Of a DNA stretch of 64,000 bases, positions 39,600 through 48,312 are shown piece by piece. Position 1 is the stretch's first letter; each line of letters opens with the position of its first letter. A model generated the notes under the pieces. It was not told the DNA's origin, made no database searches, and was given only the letters and a program-made list of their open reading frames with translations. Both the position numbers and the translations under genes were made by a program. This DNA is from JBKBKC01 sp046294265. GTDB taxonomy: Bacteria; Pseudomonadota; Alphaproteobacteria; Rhodobacterales; Rhodobacteraceae. The DNA is taken from positions 248,001-312,000 of the forward strand of contig JBKBKC010000002.1 in the NCBI GenBank assembly GCA_046294265.1, given 5' to 3'.

Positions 39600-41897
39600 A
39601 TGACCGACGACACCCCCGCCCGTATCGCCCGCCTGATCGCCACCGAGATCGGGGCCGATCCGGGGCAGGTTGTGGCGGCTGTGGCGCTGCTGGATGGCGG
39701 GGCGACGGTGCCCTTCGTCGCGCGCTACCGCAAGGAGGCGACCGGGGGGCTGGATGACATCCAGCTGCGCAAGTTGTCGGAAAGGCTGGATTATCTGCGC
39801 GAACTGGAGGCGAGGCGGGCGGTGGTGGTGGCGTCTGTCACCGAAGCGGGCAAGCTGACGCCCGAACTGGCGGCGGCCTTTGCGCGGGCCGGGACAAAGG
39901 CCGATCTGGAGGACCTCTATCTGCCCTTCCGACCCAAGCGCCGCACCCGCGCGCAGATCGCGCGCGAGAACGGGCTGGGGCCCCTGGCCGAGGCGATCCT
40001 GGCCGACCGGCGCGCCGATCCGGCGATGCTGGCGGCGGGGTATCTGGGCGAGGCGGTGGCGGATGTGAAGGCGGCGCTGGAGGGGGCGCGGGATATTGTC
40101 GCCGAGGGGCTGGCGGAGGATGCGGCCCTGCTTGGGCGGCTGCGCGCGCATCTGCGGCGTGACGGGCGGCTGGTGGCAAGGGTGATCGAGGGCAAGGCCA
40201 CCGAAGGCCAGAAGTTCTCGGATTACTTCGCCCATTCAGAGCCTTATACCGGCGCACCCTCGCACCGCGTGCTGGCGATGCTGCGCGGGCGGAACGAGGG
40301 GGTTTTGGCCGTCGAACTGGAGGTGGAGCCGGATGCTCCGCGCGGCCAGAGCACGGCGGAGCGGGCCTGCGGGGCCGCGCTGATGGCGCAGGGCACCGGG
40401 CCGGGGGACGCGTGGCTGCGCGAGGCGGCGGCATGGGCCTGGCGGGTGAAGCTGCGGACATCGCTGACCGCCGACCTGATGGGCGAGTTGCGCGAGGCGG
40501 CGGAGGCCGAGGCGATCCGAGTTTTCGCTCTCAACCTCAAGGACTTGCTGCTGGCCGCCCCGGCCGGGGGCAAGGCCACGATGGGCCTTGATCCCGGTAT
40601 CCGGACGGGGGTGAAGGTGGCAGTGGTGGATGCGACGGGCAAGGTGGTGGCGACCGATACCGTCTATCCCTTCCCGCCGAAATCGGATGTGCGGGGAGCG
40701 CAGGTGGCGCTTGCGCGGTTGATCGCGGCGCATGGCGTGCGGCTGATCGCGATTGGCAACGGGACCGCCAGCCGCGAGACGGAAAAGCTGGTGGCGGAGA
40801 TGATCGCGGCGCTGCCGGGGGCGGAGAAGCCCTTGAAAGTGGTGGTGAACGAGGCGGGCGCCTCGGTCTATTCGGCCTCCGAGCAGGCTTCGCGCGAGAT
40901 GCCGGACCTGGACGTGTCGCTGCGGGGTGCGGTGAGCATCGCGCGGCGCTTGCAGGACCCTTTGGCGGAACTGGTGAAGATCGAGCCGAAGGCGATAGGA
41001 GTCGGGCAATATCAACATGATGTGGACCAGTCGCGGCTGGGGCGGGCGCTGGATGCGGTGGTCGAGGATGCGGTGAACGCGGTGGGGGTGGAGGTGAATA
41101 CCGCCTCGGCCCCCTTGCTTGCGCGGGTGTCGGGGATCGGGCCGGGGCTGGCGGAGGCGATCGTGGCGCATCGCGAGGCGCAGGGGGCGTTCCGCAGCCG
41201 GCGGGATTTGCTGAAGGTGGCGCGTCTGGGGCCGAAGGCGTTCGAGCAGGCGGCGGGGTTCTTGCGCATCCAGGGCGGGGCGGAGCCGCTGGATGCTTCG
41301 GGCGTTCACCCGGAAGCCTATGATGTGGCACGTAAAATCGTGGCGGCCTGCGGGCGCGACATCCGCAGCCTGATGGGCGACGGCGCGGCGCTGCGGGGGC
41401 TGGAGGCGGCGCGGTTCGTGGATGCGCGATTCGGGCTGCCCACGGTGCAGGACATTCTGGCGGAGCTGGAAAAGCCGGGGCGCGACCCGCGGCCGGGGTT
41501 CAGGACCGCGACATTTGCCGAAGGCGTGAACGAGATCAGGGACTTGCGGCCCGGCATGATGTTGGAGGGCACGGTGACCAACGTCGCGGCCTTCGGGGCC
41601 TTTGTCGATGTGGGGGTGCATCAGGACGGGCTGGTGCATGTGAGCCAGCTGGCCGACCGGTTCGTGAAGGACCCGCATGATGTTGTAAAGGCGGGGGATA
41701 TTGTCCGCGTCCGGGTGGTTGAGGTGGATGCGGCGCGCAAGCGCATCGCGCTGAGCATGAAGCGCGAGGGCGGCGATGCACCGCCGCCTGCCGCGAAGGG
41801 ACCTGCGGCCAAGGGGCCGATGGGGGCCGGGCCGAAGGCGTCGGGCGGAAGCGGGGCCTTTGCCGAGGCGTTGCGCGGCAAGTTCGGGAAGGGCTGA
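39600..41897 (+). CDS. tex: Tex-family S1 RNA-binding transcription accessory protein
   Basis: A 765-residue nucleic-acid-binding protein. The N-terminal helical domain carries VPFVARYRKEATGGLDDIQL. A YqgF-like nuclease-fold domain follows (GLDPGIRTGVKVAVVD near residue 325). Helix-hairpin-helix repeats come next (NTASAPLLARVSGIGPGLAE; FRSRRDLLKVARLGPKAFEQ), then the C-terminal S1 domain (GMMLEGTVTNVAAFGAFVDV, DGLVHVSQLA). Tex proteins relate to eukaryotic Spt6. The start is ATG 39600, after GAGGATGCC. The tail after S1 is Ala/Gly/Pro-rich and probably disordered. Confidence 0.95.
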   Translation: MTDDTPARIARLIATEIGADPGQVVAAVALLDGGATVPFVARYRKEATGGLDDIQLRKLSERLDYLRELEARRAVVVASVTEAGKLTPELAAAFARAGTKADLEDLYLPFRPKRRTRAQIARENGLGPLAEAILADRRADPAMLAAGYLGEAVADVKAALEGARDIVAEGLAEDAALLGRLRAHLRRDGRLVARVIEGKATEGQKFSDYFAHSEPYTGAPSHRVLAMLRGRNEGVLAVELEVEPDAPRGQSTAERACGAALMAQGTGPGDAWLREAAAWAWRVKLRTSLTADLMGELREAAEAEAIRVFALNLKDLLLAAPAGGKATMGLDPGIRTGVKVAVVDATGKVVATDTVYPFPPKSDVRGAQVALARLIAAHGVRLIAIGNGTASRETEKLVAEMIAALPGAEKPLKVVVNEAGASVYSASEQASREMPDLDVSLRGAVSIARRLQDPLAELVKIEPKAIGVGQYQHDVDQSRLGRALDAVVEDAVNAVGVEVNTASAPLLARVSGIGPGLAEAIVAHREAQGAFRSRRDLLKVARLGPKAFEQAAGFLRIQGGAEPLDASGVHPEAYDVARKIVAACGRDIRSLMGDGAALRGLEAARFVDARFGLPTVQDILAELEKPGRDPRPGFRTATFAEGVNEIRDLRPGMMLEGTVTNVAAFGAFVDVGVHQDGLVHVSQLADRFVKDPHDVVKAGDIVRVRVVEVDAARKRIALSMKREGGDAPPPAAKGPAAKGPMGAGPKASGGSGAFAEALRGKFGKG

Positions 41898-42127
41898 GCC
41901 GGGGGCCTGCGCGAATCGGGGGTTAACGGCGGGAAAGGCAGGGATTTCGGCGTATGGCATCCGTCCCGCAGGCGTCGGGTTTGCGTCGGCTTTCCGTCCC
42001 GACAGGGCGCGCGCGCAAGGGTGGGTTAACGCAACGCGCGGACGGACGCTGGGGGCTGCCGCCCCCGCCGCCTGGCGGCGGCTCCCCCGCGGATATTTGG
42101 GCCAAGATGAAAGGGGAGAGGTGCGGA
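41898..42127. other. 230-bp convergent gap between tex and a membrane-protein gene
   Basis: No gene is seen. It holds repeat copy b at 42051-42114 and otherwise GC-rich sequence, with two GGGTTAAC or GGGGTTAAC words near 41919 and 42023 of unknown meaning. Confidence 0.4.
42051..42114 (+). repeat. Intergenic repeat family, copy b
   Basis: GGGGGCTGCCGCCCCC forms a hairpin, followed by a second one (GCCGCCTGGCGGC) and then CCCCCGCGGATATTTGGG and CCAAGATGAAA. It lies between the convergent tex and membrane-protein genes, as for the other copies. Confidence 0.7.
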
Positions 42128-42538
42128 TCAGGCTGCGGGGGCGGTGCGGGGGAGGAGCGCGCGCAGTGCCAGCAGCGAGACGAGGCCAAAGCCGGTGGCG
42201 AGTTCGCTGTCGGTGATGGCGGCGGCGATGGCCCCGGCAAGGAGGCCGATGAGGGCGGCGGGCAGCCAGCCGAAGCGGCCGCGGTCGAGAAGGAGCCAGA
42301 CGGCGGGCAGGGCGAGGACCCAGCCGATCCAGGAGAGGAGCGGCGAGAAGAGGAGGGCCGCCGCGATGGCCCAGAGGGGCAGGGCGAGGTCGGGCTGGAG
42401 GCGGCCCAGCAGCAGGGCGCCGGTCATCAGGCAGAGCCCGAGGGCCGCAGGGGCGGCCCAGACAAGGGCCGCCGTGACCAGAAGGCGGCCTGCGCCCGGG
42501 GTCGGGGGGGAGTGGAGGAGGGTGGCCCGCAGGCTCAC
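42128..42538 (-). CDS. Small four-helix membrane protein
   Basis: A 136-residue inner-membrane protein with about four hydrophobic segments (LLVTAALVWAAPAALGLCL; LALPLWAIAAALLFSPLLSW; WVLALPAVWLLL; LPAALIGLLAGAIAAAI). I do not recognise the family. The start is probably GTG 42538, which overlaps the tldD stop by four bases (GTGA), so translation is coupled to tldD. The frame extends upstream to 42628, inside tldD, but that part is an unlikely start. A role near TldD is only implied by position. Confidence 0.78.
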   Translation of the reverse strand: MSLRATLLHSPPTPGAGRLLVTAALVWAAPAALGLCLMTGALLLGRLQPDLALPLWAIAAALLFSPLLSWIGWVLALPAVWLLLDRGRFGWLPAALIGLLAGAIAAAITDSELATGFGLVSLLALRALLPRTAPAA

Positions 42539-43959
42539 CGCACCGCCGCTCCGCCGATGGTGAGCCCGCCGATCATCAGCGTGGGCTGGCCCACGCCCAC
42601 GGGCACCCATTGCCCGGCCTTGCCGCAATTGCCGATGCCGGGGTCGAGCGCCATGTCGGTGCCCACGGCGCGGATCTGTTTCAGCGCGGTGGCCCCGTCG
42701 CCGATCAGGGTGGCGCCCTTGACCGGGGAACCGATCACGCCGTTCTGGACGCGATACGCCTCGGTGCAGGAGAACACGAACTTGCCGTTGGTGATGTCCA
42801 CCTGGCCGCCGCCGAATCCCACGGCATAGATGCCGTCCTTGAGGTCGGCCAGGATGGCGGCGGGGTCGGCGCTGCCCGCGGTCATGTAGGTGTTGGTCAT
42901 GCGGGGCATCGGGATATGCGCGAAGCTTTCGCGCCGCCCGTTGCCGGTGGGGGCCACGCCCATCAGGCGGGCGTTCTGGCGGTCCTGCATGTAGCCCACG
43001 AGGATGCCATCGTCGATCAGCACGTTGCGGGCGGAGGGGGTGCCTTCGTCATCCACGCTGAGCGAGCCGCGCCGGTCGGGGAGGGTGCCGTCATCGAGCA
43101 CGGTGACGCCGGGGGCGGCGATGCGCGTGCCGAGGAGGCCCGCGAAGGCGGAGGTTTGCTTGCGGTTGAAATCGCCCTCGAGCCCGTGGCCGATGGCCTC
43201 GTGCAACAGGATCCCGGGCCAGCCGGGGCCGAGGACCACATCCATCACGCCCGCGGGGGCGTCCACCGCGTCGAGGTTCAGGGTAGCGATGCGCAGCGCC
43301 TCGCGCGCCACCGGCTGCCAGTGGTCGCGCGCCATGAGGCCCGCGAGGCCGAAGCGGCCGCCGCCGCCCATGCCGCCCGTCTCGCGCCGGCCATCCGCCT
43401 CGACGATGCAGGAGATGTTGATGCGGGCCATGGGGCGGGTGTCGGTGACGATGTGTCCTTCGGGGCGCAGGATCGTCACCTCCTGGTGGCTGGCGGCAAT
43501 GGTGGCCGAGACCTGCACCACGCGGGGGTCGAGGCCGCGCAGATAGGCGTCGATCTCGCGCAGGGTGTCGATCTTGACGGCAAAGGCCGCATCTTCCAGC
43601 GGGTCGGCATCGGAATAGAGGCGGCGGTTGGTGCCCGCAGGCGGGGGGGCGAGGGTGCCGCCGCCGTCGCCCACGGCGAGGCGGGCGGTGTCGGCGGCGC
43701 GGATCAGGGCGCGTTCGGAGATCTCGGTGGAATGGGCGTAGCCTGCAACCTCGCCCCGCACGGCGCGCAGGCCGAAACCTTCGGAGGCGTCGTAGGAGGC
43801 GGTTTTCACCCGGCCATCATCCAGCACGATGGCCTCGGACCGGCGGCGTTCGAGGAAAAGCTCGCCATCGTCGGCCCCCGCGGTGGCGGCGCGCAGGACG
43901 GTAAGGGCCGCGGCCTGATCCAGATGCGTGTCGAAGGGGCGGAAGGGGGCGGCGGCCAT
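42535..43959 (-). CDS. tldD: Metalloprotease TldD
   Basis: A 474-residue zinc protease subunit that usually works with TldE/PmbA, cleaving unfolded small peptides and maturing some peptide natural products. The zinc motif HExxxH is visible as HEAIGHGLEGD; other marks are DDGRVKTASYDASEGFGLR and VGFGGGQVDITNGKFVFSC. AAGGACAG precedes ATG 43959; the frame extends to 44022. pmbA is not in this window. The gene is divergent from ctaC, with 164 bases between. Confidence 0.94.
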   Translation of the reverse strand: MAAAPFRPFDTHLDQAAALTVLRAATAGADDGELFLERRRSEAIVLDDGRVKTASYDASEGFGLRAVRGEVAGYAHSTEISERALIRAADTARLAVGDGGGTLAPPPAGTNRRLYSDADPLEDAAFAVKIDTLREIDAYLRGLDPRVVQVSATIAASHQEVTILRPEGHIVTDTRPMARINISCIVEADGRRETGGMGGGGRFGLAGLMARDHWQPVAREALRIATLNLDAVDAPAGVMDVVLGPGWPGILLHEAIGHGLEGDFNRKQTSAFAGLLGTRIAAPGVTVLDDGTLPDRRGSLSVDDEGTPSARNVLIDDGILVGYMQDRQNARLMGVAPTGNGRRESFAHIPMPRMTNTYMTAGSADPAAILADLKDGIYAVGFGGGQVDITNGKFVFSCTEAYRVQNGVIGSPVKGATLIGDGATALKQIRAVGTDMALDPGIGNCGKAGQWVPVGVGQPTLMIGGLTIGGAAVR

Positions 43960-44123
43960 GGGCTGTCCTTGATCTGGGTCACGCGGCGCTGAATTGCCGC
44001 AACCGGAACCCTTGCCCGGCATCCCCTAATATGGTTTCACGGTGCGTAGAAACAACGGGATTCTGGCACGCGGCCGGGTCCCTGCGCGACCCGACGGGTC
44101 GCTGACAAGAACGGGAACCGGAC

Positions 44124-45005
44124 ATGCGTTTTTCGACCCTTCTGACGGGCCTTGCACTTGGATGCTGCGTTGCGGGGGCCGCAGTGGCCCAGGACTTGCC
44201 GATCATCGGCAGGCCGGTTGACGGTGCCATGGGCTTTCAACCTTCCGCGACCGAGCTGAAGCATGATATCGTCTGGCTGGACACGATGCTGCTTTACATC
44301 ATCGCGGTCATCACGATCTTTGTCACTGGCCTGATGGCTTGGGTGGCGATCCGCTACAACGAGAAGCGCAATCCGAAGCCCGCGACCTTTACCCACCACA
44401 GCACGCTGGAAGTGGCCTGGACGGTTGTTCCGATCGTGATCCTGGTGTTCATCGGGGCGTTTTCGCTGCCGGTGCTGTTCAAGCAGCAGGAAATTCCGGT
44501 GGCCGACATCACCATCAAGACAACGGGCTATCAGTGGTATTGGGGGTATGAGTACGTCGATGAGGGGTTCGCCTTCGACAGCTACATGATCGGCGCTCCG
44601 GCAACCGGCGGCGACAACCGGATGTCGCCCGAGGTGGAGGCGCAGCTGATCGAGGCGGGGTATCAGAAGGAGCATTTCCTGCTGGCCACCGACACCGCGA
44701 TGGTGGTGCCGGTGAACAAGACGATCGTGGTGCAGGTCACGGGGTCGGATGTGATCCATTCCTGGACGATTCCGGCCTTCGGCGTGAAGCAGGATGCAGT
44801 GCCGGGCCGGCTGGCGCAGTTGTGGTTCAAGGCGGAGCGTGAGGGCATTTACTTCGGTCAATGTTCGGAACTTTGCGGCATCGCGCATGCTTACATGCCC
44901 ATCACCGTGAAGGTGGTGAGCGAGGAAGCCTATGCCGAATGGCTTGAGGGTGCGAAGGCGGAATATGCAGGGTCTGTGCCTTCCGTGACGGTTGCGGCGA
45001 ACTGA
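44124..45005 (+). CDS. ctaC: Cytochrome c oxidase subunit II
   Basis: A 293-residue CuA-bearing subunit of the aa3-type oxidase. A signal peptide (cut after AVA, near residue 22) leads to two membrane helices (LLYIIAVITIFVTGLMAWVA; VAWTVVPIVILVFIGAFSL), then a periplasmic cupredoxin domain. The CuA ligands are in VTGSDVIHSW and CSELCGIAHAYM. TGYQWYWGYEY is the aromatic electron-entry segment. GGGAA lies before the ATG. It begins a plus-strand oxidase assembly operon; subunit I (ctaD) is elsewhere, as usual in this group. Confidence 0.97.
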   Translation: MRFSTLLTGLALGCCVAGAAVAQDLPIIGRPVDGAMGFQPSATELKHDIVWLDTMLLYIIAVITIFVTGLMAWVAIRYNEKRNPKPATFTHHSTLEVAWTVVPIVILVFIGAFSLPVLFKQQEIPVADITIKTTGYQWYWGYEYVDEGFAFDSYMIGAPATGGDNRMSPEVEAQLIEAGYQKEHFLLATDTAMVVPVNKTIVVQVTGSDVIHSWTIPAFGVKQDAVPGRLAQLWFKAEREGIYFGQCSELCGIAHAYMPITVKVVSEEAYAEWLEGAKAEYAGSVPSVTVAAN

Positions 45006-45049
45006 GGCGGCGGCGCGGGGTGTGGGTGCCCCGATGGAAGGGAATGTGA

Positions 45050-45979
45050 ATGTCCGATACCACGATCGAGCGTGGCCATGAGGCGGGATTTGGCGATTAC
45101 GTCGCCCTGCTGAAACCGCGTGTGATGTCGCTGGTGGTGTTCACGGCGCTGGTGGGGCTGCTCGTCGCGCCGGTGTCCCTGCATCCGGTGGAGGCATTTG
45201 CGGCGATCCTGTTCATCGCGCTGGGGGCCGGGGCCTCGGGTGCGCTCAATATGTGGTATGACGCGGACATCGACGCGGTGATGAAGCGCACGCGTGGCCG
45301 CCCGGTGCCCTCGGGCCGTGTGGAGGCGGGTGAGGCGCTGGGGATCGGGCTGGCGCTGTCGGGCATTTCGGTGGTGATGCTGGCGCTGGCGACAAACCTG
45401 CTGGCGGCGGGGCTGCTGGCATTCACGGTTTTCTTTTATGCGGTCGTCTATTCGGTGTGGCTCAAGCGCTCGACGCCGCAGAACATCGTGATCGGGGGCG
45501 CTGCAGGGGCCTTTCCGCCGATGATCGGCTGGGTGGCGGCCACGGGGTCGGTATCGGTCGAGGCGGGGCTGATGTTCGCGCTGATATTCATGTGGACGCC
45601 GCCGCATTTCTGGGCGCTGGCGCTGTTCATGAAGGAGGATTACCACACCGCGGGCGTGCCGATGCTGACCGTGACGCACGGGCGGCGCGCGACTCGGGCG
45701 CATATCCTGGCCTACACCGTGCTGTTGGTGCCGGTGTCGGTCTGGGCGGCGCTGTCGGGAATCGGCGGGCCGCTGACGCTGGCGGTGGCGGTTGTGCTGA
45801 ACGCGTGGTTCCTTGTCGGTGCCTGGCGCATCTGGCGGCGGGATGAGGCGGTGGCCGAGGCCGATGGCTACCGGGTGGAAAAGCAGGTGTTCCGGTTCTC
45901 GCTTTACTATCTCTTCGTGCATTTCGTCGCATTTCTGGCCGAGGCGGGGCTCGCTCCTCACGGCCTGGGAGGCTGGTGA
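45050..45979 (+). CDS. ctaB: Heme O synthase (protoheme IX farnesyltransferase)
   Basis: A 309-residue UbiA-family membrane enzyme adding a farnesyl chain to heme b to give heme O, the precursor of heme a in the oxidase. The prenyl-diphosphate motif is NMWYDADIDAVMKRTRGRP (near residue 67); another loop is YTVWLKRSTPQN-like (VVYSVWLKRSTPQN). About eight to nine membrane segments are present. Spacing to ctaC is 44 bases and to the next small gene one base, consistent with one operon. Confidence 0.96.
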   Translation: MSDTTIERGHEAGFGDYVALLKPRVMSLVVFTALVGLLVAPVSLHPVEAFAAILFIALGAGASGALNMWYDADIDAVMKRTRGRPVPSGRVEAGEALGIGLALSGISVVMLALATNLLAAGLLAFTVFFYAVVYSVWLKRSTPQNIVIGGAAGAFPPMIGWVAATGSVSVEAGLMFALIFMWTPPHFWALALFMKEDYHTAGVPMLTVTHGRRATRAHILAYTVLLVPVSVWAALSGIGGPLTLAVAVVLNAWFLVGAWRIWRRDEAVAEADGYRVEKQVFRFSLYYLFVHFVAFLAEAGLAPHGLGGW

Positions 45980-45980
45980 C

Positions 45981-46175
45981 ATGGCGTTCCGACCCGACCA
46001 TGAGATCTACAGGCGGCGGTTTTCGCGAAACCTGGGGCTGGGGCTGACGCTGGTGGCCTTTGTGGGGCTGGTCTTTGCGCTGACCGTGGTGAAGGTGACG
46101 CGCGGCGATCCCCTGCAGGGGTTCGACCACAAGGTAAGGCCCGCGCTGTTGCCGGCCGAGGGGGCAGGGCAATGA
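45981..46175 (+). CDS. Small membrane protein of the cox operon
   Basis: A 64-residue protein with one membrane helix (LGLGLTLVAFVGLVFALTVV) flanked by a basic N-terminus (DHEIYRRRFSRN) and a short C-terminal tail. A small gene at this place, between heme O synthase and Cox11/CtaG, is common in Rhodobacterales and has been called CoxF-like. It is probably an oxidase assembly accessory in the inner membrane. GGGAGG lies before the ATG. Its stop overlaps the ctaG start (ATGA). Confidence 0.85.
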   Translation: MAFRPDHEIYRRRFSRNLGLGLTLVAFVGLVFALTVVKVTRGDPLQGFDHKVRPALLPAEGAGQ

Positions 46176-46744
46176 CACCACAGCAAAAGACCGCAGCCCA
46201 ACTCGCCGCCGTGGGTGTGACGATGCTGTCGCTCAGCTTTGCGGCCGTGCCGTTCTATGACTGGTTCTGCCGGGTCACGGGCTATGGCGGGGCCACCTCG
46301 GTCGCCTCGCAGGCGCCGGACGAGATTCTGGACCGCACGGTGACTGTGCGGTTCGATGCGTCCAAGGAATTCGGGATGCCGTGGAATTTCGTGCCGATGC
46401 AGCGCGAGATGGTGGTGCGGATCGGCGAGGTGGGGCTGGCCTTCTATCAGGCCACGAACCCGACCGACCGGCCCGTGGCGGGCACCGCCAGTTTCAACGT
46501 GACGCCCGACAGCGCGGGCGGCTATTTCACCAAGATCGACTGTTTCTGCTTCCAGCAGCAGGTGCTGCAGCCGGGTGAGAGCATTGACATGCCGGTGACG
46601 TTCTACGTGGACCCGGCCATCGTGCGCGACCGCGAAGGCAAGTTCGTGCATACGATCACGCTGTCCTATACATTCCACGAAACGCCCCTGCCCGAAGAGG
46701 CGGCGGCTCTTGCCCCGGCCGTGACCGGCGGCGCTGTCAACTGA
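46172..46744 (+). CDS. ctaG: Cytochrome c oxidase assembly protein CtaG (Cox11)
   Basis: A 190-residue membrane-anchored copper chaperone that inserts CuB into subunit I. One N-terminal helix (AAVGVTMLSLSFAAVPFYDW) is followed by the periplasmic Ig-like domain. The copper-binding motif CFCF appears in KIDCFCFQQQVL, preceded by the YDWFCRVTGYGG Cys. Length and order match Cox11. The start overlaps the upstream stop by four bases, and subunit III follows 11 bases later. Confidence 0.96.
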   Translation: MTPQQKTAAQLAAVGVTMLSLSFAAVPFYDWFCRVTGYGGATSVASQAPDEILDRTVTVRFDASKEFGMPWNFVPMQREMVVRIGEVGLAFYQATNPTDRPVAGTASFNVTPDSAGGYFTKIDCFCFQQQVLQPGESIDMPVTFYVDPAIVRDREGKFVHTITLSYTFHETPLPEEAAALAPAVTGGAVN

Positions 46745-46755
46745 ACGAGGGACCC

Positions 46756-47562
46756 ATGGCGCACGCCAAGAACCACGACTATCACATCCTGCCGCCGTCG
46801 ATCTGGCCGTTCTTCGGCTCTGTCTCGGCCTTTGTCATGCTGTTCGGCGCGGTGATCTGGATGCACGGCAGCGGGCCGTGGATGGGGCTGATCGGCTTTG
46901 TCGGCGTCCTTTACACCATGTTCGCCTGGTGGTCCGAGGTGGTGAAGGAAAGTGCGGTCGGCGACCATACGCCGGTGGTGCGGATCGGGCTGCGCTATGG
47001 CTTCATCCTGTTCATCATGTCCGAGATCATGTTCTTCGCGGCCTGGTTCTGGAGCTTTTTCAAGCACGCGCTCTACCCGATGCACCCCGACGGGATCAGC
47101 CCGATGGTGGATGGCGTCTGGCCGCCAGCGGGGATCGAGACGTTCGATCCCTGGCACCTGCCGCTGATCAACACGCTGATCCTGCTGTGTTCGGGGGCGG
47201 CGGCGACCTGGGCGCACCACGCGCTGGTGCATGAGAACAACCGGCAGGACATGAAAAGCGGGCTGATCCTGGCGGTTCTGCTGGGTGTGGTGTTCACCGG
47301 CTTTCAGGCCTACGAATACAGCCACGCGGCCTTTGGTTTTGCCGACAACATCTATGGCGCCAACTTTTTCATGGCGACGGGCTTCCACGGGTTCCACGTG
47401 CTGATCGGCACGATCTTTCTGCTGATCTGTCTGATCCGCGTCTACAAGGGGCATTTCACCCCCGAAAAGCACATCGGGTTTGAGGCGGCGGCCTGGTATT
47501 GGCACTTTGTCGATGTGGTCTGGCTGTTCCTGTTCCTGGCGATCTATATCTGGGGTCAGTGA
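46756..47562 (+). CDS. ctaE: Cytochrome c oxidase subunit III
   Basis: A 268-residue core subunit with seven membrane helices. Typical segments include HILPPSIWPFFGSVSAF, RYGFILFIMSEIMFFAAWFW, FQAYEYSHAAFGF, MATGFHGFHVLIGTIFL and the C-terminal AAAWYWHFVDVVWLFLFLAI. It stabilises subunit I and guides oxygen and protons. Present in the same operon as ctaC, ctaB and ctaG. Its N-terminus (MAHAKNHDYHI) is the family start. Confidence 0.97.
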   Translation: MAHAKNHDYHILPPSIWPFFGSVSAFVMLFGAVIWMHGSGPWMGLIGFVGVLYTMFAWWSEVVKESAVGDHTPVVRIGLRYGFILFIMSEIMFFAAWFWSFFKHALYPMHPDGISPMVDGVWPPAGIETFDPWHLPLINTLILLCSGAAATWAHHALVHENNRQDMKSGLILAVLLGVVFTGFQAYEYSHAAFGFADNIYGANFFMATGFHGFHVLIGTIFLLICLIRVYKGHFTPEKHIGFEAAAWYWHFVDVVWLFLFLAIYIWGQ

Positions 47563-47628
47563 TCCCGCTGCACGGGGTCGGGGCGCGGGTCGCGATGCGG
47601 CCCGCGTTCTGCGTTCGAGGGGGCCGCG

Positions 47629-48303
47629 ATGCTGCGCCGCATGATCTTTCCGCTGTTGCTGGGGCTGGTGGGCGGGGCCGTTCTGGTGTCGCTGGGCGTC
47701 TGGCAGTTGCAGCGGCTGGCCTGGAAAGAGGGCATCCTCGCGCAGATCGAGGCGCGGATCGCCGCCGACCCTTTGCCGGTGCCGGATGCACCGCAGGTGG
47801 GGGATGACCAGTATCTGCCGGTGCGGGTCTCGGGCCAGTTCACCGGCGAGGGGCTGGATGTGCTGGTCAGCCGCAAGCAGATCGGTGCGGGCTACCGCGT
47901 GATCGCGGTGATGGAGGCGGATGGGCGGCGGCTGCTGGTGGACCGGGGGTTCCTGCCGGTGGACCAACGCGGTGTCGCGCGGCCCGAGGGGCAGGCGCGC
48001 GTGACCGGCAACCTGCTGTGGCCCGACGAGGTGGACAGCTACACCCCCGCGCCCGACGCCCGCACCGGCATCTGGTTCGCCCGCGACCTGCCCGCGATGG
48101 CGGCGGCGCTTGGGACCGAGCCGGTGCTGGTGGTGGCCCGCAGCGTCACCCCCGCCGATGCGGCGGTGGAGCCCTTGCCGGTGGATACCTCGGGAATCCC
48201 GAATGACCATCTGGGCTATGCCATCCAGTGGTTCGGACTGGCGCTGGTCTGGGTGGGGATGACAGCGTTTCTGCTCTGGCGTATCAGGCGCCGGGCAGAG
48301 TAG
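47629..48303 (+). CDS. SURF1-family oxidase assembly protein
   Basis: A 224-residue membrane protein with N-terminal and C-terminal helices (FPLLLGLVGGAVLVSLGVWQ; WFGLALVWVGMTAFLLW) around a periplasmic domain. Family marks are GVWQLQRLAWKEGILAQIEA, GAGYRVIAVMEADGRRLLVD and the terminal DHLGYAIQWFGLAL. SURF1 helps insert heme a into subunit I; Paracoccus Surf1 proteins bind heme a. It follows ctaE by 66 bases. A GC-rich inverted segment lies in that gap. Confidence 0.92.
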   Translation: MLRRMIFPLLLGLVGGAVLVSLGVWQLQRLAWKEGILAQIEARIAADPLPVPDAPQVGDDQYLPVRVSGQFTGEGLDVLVSRKQIGAGYRVIAVMEADGRRLLVDRGFLPVDQRGVARPEGQARVTGNLLWPDEVDSYTPAPDARTGIWFARDLPAMAAALGTEPVLVVARSVTPADAAVEPLPVDTSGIPNDHLGYAIQWFGLALVWVGMTAFLLWRIRRRAE

Positions 48304-48312
48304 GGAACCCAG

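Noticed and set aside
40236..41960. 574-codon minus-strand open frame
   Set aside because: Antisense shadow of tex.
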